DNA from: an uncultured Pseudomonadota bacterium
GTDB taxonomy: Bacteria; Pseudomonadota; Gammaproteobacteria; Competibacterales; Competibacteraceae
Length of the DNA: 52,251 nt
Reading direction: 5' to 3'
NCBI GenBank assembly: GCA_903844665.1
Contig: CAIMUS010000132.1
Location: 1 to 52,251 of the forward strand
Shown piece after piece: positions 43,434 through 52,251 of the stretch; the stretch's first letter is position 1, and each line of letters starts with the position of its first letter. Position numbers and translations under genes: made by a program. Below the pieces are notes generated by a model. It was not told where the DNA came from and made no database searches. It was given only the letters and a program-made list of their open reading frames with translations.

Positions 43434-43981
43434 TTACGCCCGATTTTGATGTGCACGCCATCTTCGGTTTTACGAAGATATCCGCCTCAGGTCGTCCGAT
43501 TGTCCCGGCACGACATCAGTAGCCATAATTTAGGTAATAGCACAGCGGTGTCCGACGTTTTCAAAGTTTGCAGCGGTGCATATCGGACACATACGTGCCC
43601 GACTCATCTGGCTCTAATTTTGGTAGTCCTGAAATGTGAGTGATAATTTGCAACCTTGCGCTGTGCGAGCGCTGCCCCTGCTTGATAAGTGGTGTGAAAG
43701 AAGCGAATGCATCAAAACCCCACCCCGACATTCCGCCGATGCCATGCCAGGCGGGCGGGATCGGGCCAGAGGGCCGTGTCCTGCGGACAGATGATAGGGC
43801 GGCCCGCAAGCGTCATCAGAAACTCCGCCGCGTTGGGCATCATCGCCATCTGTCACGAAGTGAAAGCCGTAACAGCTACGTGAACTTACCTTAAGCTTGA
43901 ACATCACGACAGTCACGTTCATAATTGTAAAATGTTCACGTAACGTGAACGTTGCTATATATCTGAACAGATAAATCCTGT
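43434..43981. other. Gene-poor stretch with inverted repeat
   Basis: GTGTCCGA (43548-43555) and TCGGACAC (43583-43590) form an inverted repeat around GCAGCGGTG, a motif that also precedes the left arm. A short minus-strand open frame at about 43737-43863 (MAMMPNAAEFLMTLAG) was not recognised. The right part contains the abiE operator. Confidence 0.45.
43934..43950. promoter_or_regulatory. Perfect 17-base operator palindrome upstream of abiEi
   Basis: GTTCACGTAACGTGAAC is perfectly symmetric around one base and lies 32 bases before the abiEi start. A related half-site, CACGTTCAT, is seen near 43915. AbiEi antitoxins are known to repress their own promoter through inverted repeats, so this is the likely operator. 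Confidence 0.65.
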
Positions 43982-45055
43982 ATGACGACTGGACATGATC
44001 TGTGCTGTCAAGAGGGAGGCCTGATCGCTGCGGCACTCACTGCCTTGCACGAGACGACCGGGGTCGAGGGAAGGCTTGTCGGCCTTGATCAGCGAGCAGG
44101 AATGGGTTGCCATGCCGATGCCGTGATCGAACTTCGCGCTGGCGAGCGAAACCACAGGTACCACTGTGAATGCAAAGCGACTGTCGACCGGACGGCCACG
44201 CTGGCGCTGGTCAAAGCTCAGGTGGAAACAGGCCAAGCCCCAGGTCTTCTGATTGCGCCTTATTTAACGGCCGACATGGCCGACCGCTGCCGTGCTCTTG
44301 GCCTGGAATTCATCGACGCCGCAGGCAACGCTTACCTGAATGCGCCTGGCTTATATGTTTTCGTGAAAGGCCAGAAAGCCGTTGCCGGCAGAGCGCTCGC
44401 GGGACCCCAACGCGGTGGCGGCAATGCCACCGCATTGCGAATGATCTTTGCCTTGCTGTGCCGTCCCGAACTGGTCCATGCGCCCTATCGCGAGATCGTC
44501 AAAGCGGCTGGCATTGCGCTCGGCGCCGTGGGCTGGGTATTTTACGACCTTACCCGGCGCGGACTGATGAGCGGTTCAGACAAAACCTATGGACGGCGCT
44601 GGCTCGAACCTGGGCAGATGCTGGATGAGTGGGTTACCAACTATCCAATCAAGCTGCGCCCGAAGCTGAATCCACGTCGATTCCGCGCGCCCGATCCACA
44701 GTGGTGGCAAGAGGCTCGATTGAAGGGATTGGACGCTTGGTGGGGCGGCGAGGTTGCCGCCGATCGTCTGACCGGACTCCTCAAGCCTGCCACACAGACG
44801 CTGTACGTCAAACCCCAGGCTGCACCGGATTGCTTGCGGAAGCTGGTGAACCTGTATCGATTACGGCCTGATCCGGCCGGTCCTGTCGAGATTCTGGAGG
44901 CATTTTGGAGGTTTCCGGTCGATGAGACCCATCCCGATCTGGCGCCGCCGATTCTGGCTTATGCTGACTTGATGGCGACTCTCGACCCGCGCAATATCGA
45001 GGTGGCCCGCATGATTCGTGAAAGGATAATCAACGATGCACTCGGTCCGAACTGA
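43982..45055 (+). CDS. Type IV TA antitoxin of the AbiEi family
   Basis: This is a 357-residue protein. The region YHCECKATVDRTATLALVKA, then LLIAPYLTADMADRCRALGL and FIDAAGNAYLN is typical of AbiEi_2 type proteins. A winged helix follows (ALRMIFALLCRPE, YREIVKAAGIALGAVGWVFYD). AbiEi proteins neutralise the AbiEii nucleotidyltransferase without direct contact and repress the operon. It overlaps the toxin gene by 20 bases. An operator palindrome precedes it. Confidence 0.82.
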   Translation: MTTGHDLCCQEGGLIAAALTALHETTGVEGRLVGLDQRAGMGCHADAVIELRAGERNHRYHCECKATVDRTATLALVKAQVETGQAPGLLIAPYLTADMADRCRALGLEFIDAAGNAYLNAPGLYVFVKGQKAVAGRALAGPQRGGGNATALRMIFALLCRPELVHAPYREIVKAAGIALGAVGWVFYDLTRRGLMSGSDKTYGRRWLEPGQMLDEWVTNYPIKLRPKLNPRRFRAPDPQWWQEARLKGLDAWWGGEVAADRLTGLLKPATQTLYVKPQAAPDCLRKLVNLYRLRPDPAGPVEILEAFWRFPVDETHPDLAPPILAYADLMATLDPRNIEVARMIRERIINDALGPN

Positions 45056-45884
45056 CCGTCCGTTGGATCCCACCCTGTTGATTATTCTTGGAACGGTAGA
45101 TCGCGTGGCCGTGGATTGCGGGATCGACTATTTCGTCGCGGGCGCCATGGCGCGGGACATTTTGCTCACCCACGTATTTGGCATCGATACTGGACGCGCG
45201 ACGCGCGACGTGGATTTCGCCATTGCCGTGGAAAGCTGGGATCAATTCGATCTCGTCAAGGCACGACTCGTGTCGGTTGGAAGCTTCACAGCCTCCGGCA
45301 CTCCGGCGCACCGCCTGTACTACCGTGACAAGTTTCCGATCGATCTTATCCCGTTCGGTGGGATCGAGCAAACACCTCATACTTTTGCTTGGCCGTCCGA
45401 ACTGGATGTGATGAACGTGGCCGGGTATGAGGATGTGCTAAAAGCGGCTGAACACGTACAAGTCGCTCCGGATCTCATCATCCGGGTCGCATCCTTGCCG
45501 GGTCTCGCGGTCCTCAAGCTGTTCGCCTGGATGGATCGAGGCTTAACAAACTCGAAAGATGCAGACGATTTGCTGACGATCATGCGCCGCTATAGCGATG
45601 CAGGAAATCTGGATCGACTTTATGGTGAGGCATTCGGCATGCTCGAATCGGCTGGTTACGACCCGGATCTCGCGGGTGCATGCTTGCTGGGTGCGGACAT
45701 TGCAAGACGGGTCAGCGAATCCACCTATCGTCAACTGGTTGATAGGCTGAACGATGCCACTTTGGTGGATCGCTTGATCCTGCAGATGGCGCGTTCACTC
45801 ACAGGCGAAGAAGACAGCCAGACCCTGGCGGATGCATTTATTGGCCAGTTTAAAACCGGCCTTGGGATACGCCCAAGCCGATAA
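45036..45884 (+). CDS. Nucleotidyltransferase toxin of the AbiEii type
   Basis: This is a 282-residue nucleotidyltransferase-fold protein. The catalytic block is FVAGAMARDILLTHVFGI followed by TRDVDFAIAVESW, with the D.D pair; a further FPIDLIPFGGIE supplies the third acidic residue. The rest is helical, including LAVLKLFAWMDRG with KDADDLLTIM. With the upstream AbiEi-type gene it forms a type IV TA or abortive infection pair. Confidence 0.8.
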   Translation: MHSVRTDRPLDPTLLIILGTVDRVAVDCGIDYFVAGAMARDILLTHVFGIDTGRATRDVDFAIAVESWDQFDLVKARLVSVGSFTASGTPAHRLYYRDKFPIDLIPFGGIEQTPHTFAWPSELDVMNVAGYEDVLKAAEHVQVAPDLIIRVASLPGLAVLKLFAWMDRGLTNSKDADDLLTIMRRYSDAGNLDRLYGEAFGMLESAGYDPDLAGACLLGADIARRVSESTYRQLVDRLNDATLVDRLILQMARSLTGEEDSQTLADAFIGQFKTGLGIRPSR

Positions 45885-45892
45885 CTTCATAA

Positions 45893-46010
45893 TTGATCCA
45901 CCATAGCCAGACATGGGTATCGAGTACGATCATCGTGGCAAATCCCAATCGGCCTCGGGAACGCTTGTCAGAATATCACCGACAATTTGCATCTTGCCGG
46001 CAATATCCGG
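45893..46010 (-). pseudogene. Remnant of a VapBC-type TA pair
   Basis: On the minus strand, PDIAGKMQIVGDILTSVP and EADWDLPR then stop resemble an antitoxin C-terminus. Its stop overlaps (ATGA) a start at 45933 encoding MIVLDTHVWLWW, the unmistakable beginning of a PIN-domain toxin. After 12 codons similarity ends at the abiEii 3' end. Both partners are truncated. Confidence 0.68.
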
Positions 46011-46206
46011 ATGGGGACGGCAGCTCGGCGGTATTGAGTTTGCCCCCCGAAATCAGCCCGCTATACTGCCGGCATGCCTTTCCTGCGGGAACCAGCGCCT
46101 TGTCGATTGTCTCAATCAAGGTATAGTCCTGATTTTTGCCAGATGAGGGGCGCGCTATGTTCCCAGGCGCCCATCCTGTTGTGATCCTCAGTAAGCGGAA
46201 GCGAAG

Positions 46207-50682
<4,476 letters not shown>

Positions 50683-50808
50683 GAAGTGCTTATAGTATGA
50701 TACTGAGGGTTGGGCGACAGGATGTTGCCCGATCTGGCCAATAGTCGCTCGGTTGAAGCGGTTAGGGAGTGCTTTGACTAATGCGTATAAGAGATGCATT
50801 ATGTGTGT

Positions 50809-51072
50809 ATGGATGTTGAATTCGATCCCCACAAAGCTGCTTCCAATCTGAAAAAACATGGTGTGAGCTTCGAGGAAGCCGCCAGTGTGTTACTCGATCC
50901 ACTCGGTTTAGTGCGCGAAGATCCGGATGCAGAAGGCGAGCATCGGCTGGTTTCACTGGGGATGAGTCAGCACGGGCGATTACTGATAGTAGTCTACACA
51001 TTGCGCAATGACCACGTGCGGCTGATTTCGGCCCGCAAGGCTAAAAAGACCGAGGAGAGACAGTATGCGTGA
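50809..51072 (+). CDS. brnT: BrnT ribonuclease toxin
   Basis: This is an 87-residue BrnT: VEFDPHKAASNLKKHGVSFE, then EEAASVLLDPLGL and EGEHRLVSLGMS, ending in VRLISARKAKKTEERQYA. The start at 50809 fits the family best; the ATG at 50794 is in frame. It overlaps brnA by 8 bases. Confidence 0.9.
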   Translation: MDVEFDPHKAASNLKKHGVSFEEAASVLLDPLGLVREDPDAEGEHRLVSLGMSQHGRLLIVVYTLRNDHVRLISARKAKKTEERQYA

Positions 51073-51340
51073 AGAATACGATTTCACAGGCGCTCAGCGC
51101 GCCCAGGACGTGCCAGCGTTGGCCAAGCTGCAAGCCGAGGCGGCGGTAGGCAAAACCCGTATCACAATTTTTATCGACGCTGATGTGTTGGCCGCCTTCC
51201 GTACTCGGGCGGAAGCGGAGGGTAAGAGCTATCAAATACTCATCAATGAGGCGTTGCGGTCCGTTGTGCAGCCTGAACAAGCCCCTGTTACAGTCGAAAC
51301 GCTGTGCCGGGTGTTACGTGAAGAGTTACACGCTGGTTGA
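51065..51340 (+). CDS. brnA: BrnA antitoxin
   Basis: This is a 91-residue BrnA antitoxin. It begins MREEYDFTGAQRA and has a ribbon-helix-helix near ITIFIDADVLAAFRTRAEAE followed by YQILINEALR. It represses and neutralises BrnT. The pair is bracketed by two copies of the gltB 3' end. Confidence 0.88.
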   Translation: MREEYDFTGAQRAQDVPALAKLQAEAAVGKTRITIFIDADVLAAFRTRAEAEGKSYQILINEALRSVVQPEQAPVTVETLCRVLREELHAG

Positions 51341-51347
51341 TGGAGGT

Positions 51348-51409
51348 CCAAAGCGGCGGAACTGGCGACACTGTTGGATACGCTGCGTAAGGCGGCTTGA
51401 GGGATGCTC
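51348..51409 (+). repeat. Duplicated gltB 3' end
   Basis: This 62-base stretch copies 50629-50690, the last codons of gltB plus a few bases (both contain CTGTTGGATACGCTGCG and AAGGCGGCTTGAG), with about 87% identity. The brnTA module lies between the two copies. Confidence 0.82.
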
Positions 51410-51425
51410 ATATTAATGAGCTGGT

Positions 51426-51468
51426 GTACCTGGATTGCGCTCCGCAAGCTTCGCTCCATCCAGGCTAC
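51426..51468. repeat. REP-like element (TAGCCTGGAT family)
   Basis: GTACCTGGATTGCGCTCCGC then AAGCTTCGCTCCATCCAGGC, the fourth copy of this family in the window. Confidence 0.72.
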
Positions 51469-51505
51469 ACTGGCTTGCGCGCGCCTATGATGATGCTGAG
51501 GAGAG

Positions 51506-52214
51506 CTATTGGCTGGATTGACTTAAAGAGGTCAACCCCGAGAATGATGTGTGATCAGGAATCAACGTCCATTGGGATTCGGCGCATTGCTCCAACCAAT
51601 CAATCATCCAGACGTTTAGTAACTTCTGTTTGTCGGTGTAAGGTGTCGAATTTTTCCAGAGAGCCAGTAGATAGTCACCTGATTCGGTTTGAACAGTAAT
51701 GCGGTCCGGCCGCAGCCTGGCCATCTCACGCAGTCCCAGCCAAAGTTGAATTTGGATGTGTCCGATTGTGTTCATTTCATTTCTTGGAGCGGTCCAGCGA
51801 ATCACCTCACGAATCTGATCAATATTTGGCCATCCCATCTGTGTCTTGTCTACGCACACTCCGATCAATGCGGCGCATCCAAGCAATTGAATCGCCCCTG
51901 AAAGATATTCGGGTGTGAGGGTACTGAGGTATCTCATTTCAGCAGCCACACGTTTTTTCAAAGCCTGAACACGGAAATGATCCAGAACTGATTGCTCATG
52001 GTATCCCCACAAGCCGAACAGGGCAGCAGCGATGCCGTATGAAGGTGCTTTGTTATACTGCTCCTCAAGCCAAGCCGGTGTGGCGACACGAACAAGGAAA
52101 CGGAGAACAGCTCAGCAATTCCCGCTCTAATGCACCGGCGTCAGTAGCTAATTGATCAGTAATTACACAAGAATCATAACGACAAAAACTACCCCTGACT
52201 TCCTCGGAAGCCAT
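51506..52214 (-). pseudogene. Unknown protein gene, probable frameshift near its 5' part
   Basis: From 52012 downward an open frame gives 168 residues of unknown family (ERVAAEMRYLS is not matched exactly; MRYLSTLTPEYLSGAIQLLG is the clearest helix). The frame continues upstream without a start as AVLRFLVRVATPAWLEEQYN then KAPSYGIAAALFGLWG, so the protein is longer. A likely true start is ATG at 52214 (MASEEVRGSFCRYDSCVITD) in another frame; joining them needs a one-base shift near 52105-52115. No known domain was recognised. Confidence 0.45.
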
Positions 52215-52251
52215 AATGAACCGCTCTCATTTTAACCACTTTCTTTCAACA

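Overview
The window looks like chromosomal DNA of a gammaproteobacterium. Most housekeeping genes are GC-rich, and several AT-richer islands sit between them. The order plsC - gmhB-like - glyS - glyQ (28.2-32.5 kb, minus strand) matches the origin-proximal order known from Pseudomonas. Six copies of the parS palindrome (consensus TGTTTCACGTGAAACA) lie between 24.78 and 32.75 kb, so this part is very probably near oriC. Many REP-like palindromes, a RAYT transposase, Uma2 nucleases and numerous toxin-antitoxin (TA) pairs fit a large, repeat-rich genome of the Competibacter/Thiotrichales type. That placement is an inference from style, not proven.

Layout. 0.1-1.8 kb: RAYT gene with its REPs, and a BrnT-like TA pair. 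1.8-6.3 kb: a stand-alone tssH/clpV (type VI secretion ATPase), a 229-aa protein with an LSGC deamidase-like motif, a decayed tssH 3' end, and a Uma2 nuclease. 6.5-7.2 kb: an integron-cassette-like gene bounded by attC-like sequences. 7.5-8.3 kb: a decayed HATPase with a DUF4325 partner. 8.5-13.4 kb: hydrogenase maturation genes hypD-hypF-hypE without hypC, plus a DUF2283 gene and a Xer fragment. 13.5-18 kb: an Rpn fragment, a Fic protein, a frameshifted Ap4A phosphorylase, an XRE regulator and a secreted FGE-sulfatase-fold protein whose 3' end looks like the variable region of a diversity-generating retroelement. 18.3-20.9 kb: VapBC, repeats, a truncated IS1634-type transposase and MntA/HepT. 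21.1-24.4 kb: a GH1 beta-glucosidase, a MenE-like ligase and a Uma2 protein.

24.6-32.8 kb: an antitoxin-like gene, a 1042-aa nSTAND-TM-TPR ATPase, plsC, a GmhB homologue that has lost its nucleophile, glyS and glyQ, with parS sites between. 33-35.2 kb: enoyl-CoA hydratase, DUF1244 and moaA. 35.3-36.9 kb: one truncated and two intact TA modules; the intact ones end in attC-like core sites. 37.0-41.9 kb: a tightly coupled five-gene AT-richer operon: an HTH regulator fused to a solute-binding-like domain, an anchored solute-binding protein, a permease, an ATPase, and a TylF-type methyltransferase with an unusual C-terminal domain. This is the best candidate for an undescribed system. 42-46 kb: two unknown proteins, an AbiE-type type IV TA pair with a perfect operator palindrome, and a VapBC remnant. 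46.2-50.7 kb: gltB, followed by BrnTA that is bracketed by a duplicated gltB 3' end. The window ends in a probably frameshifted unknown gene.

No tRNA, rRNA or CRISPR array was recognised. All family assignments come from reading motifs and overall similarity by eye; no database search was run.
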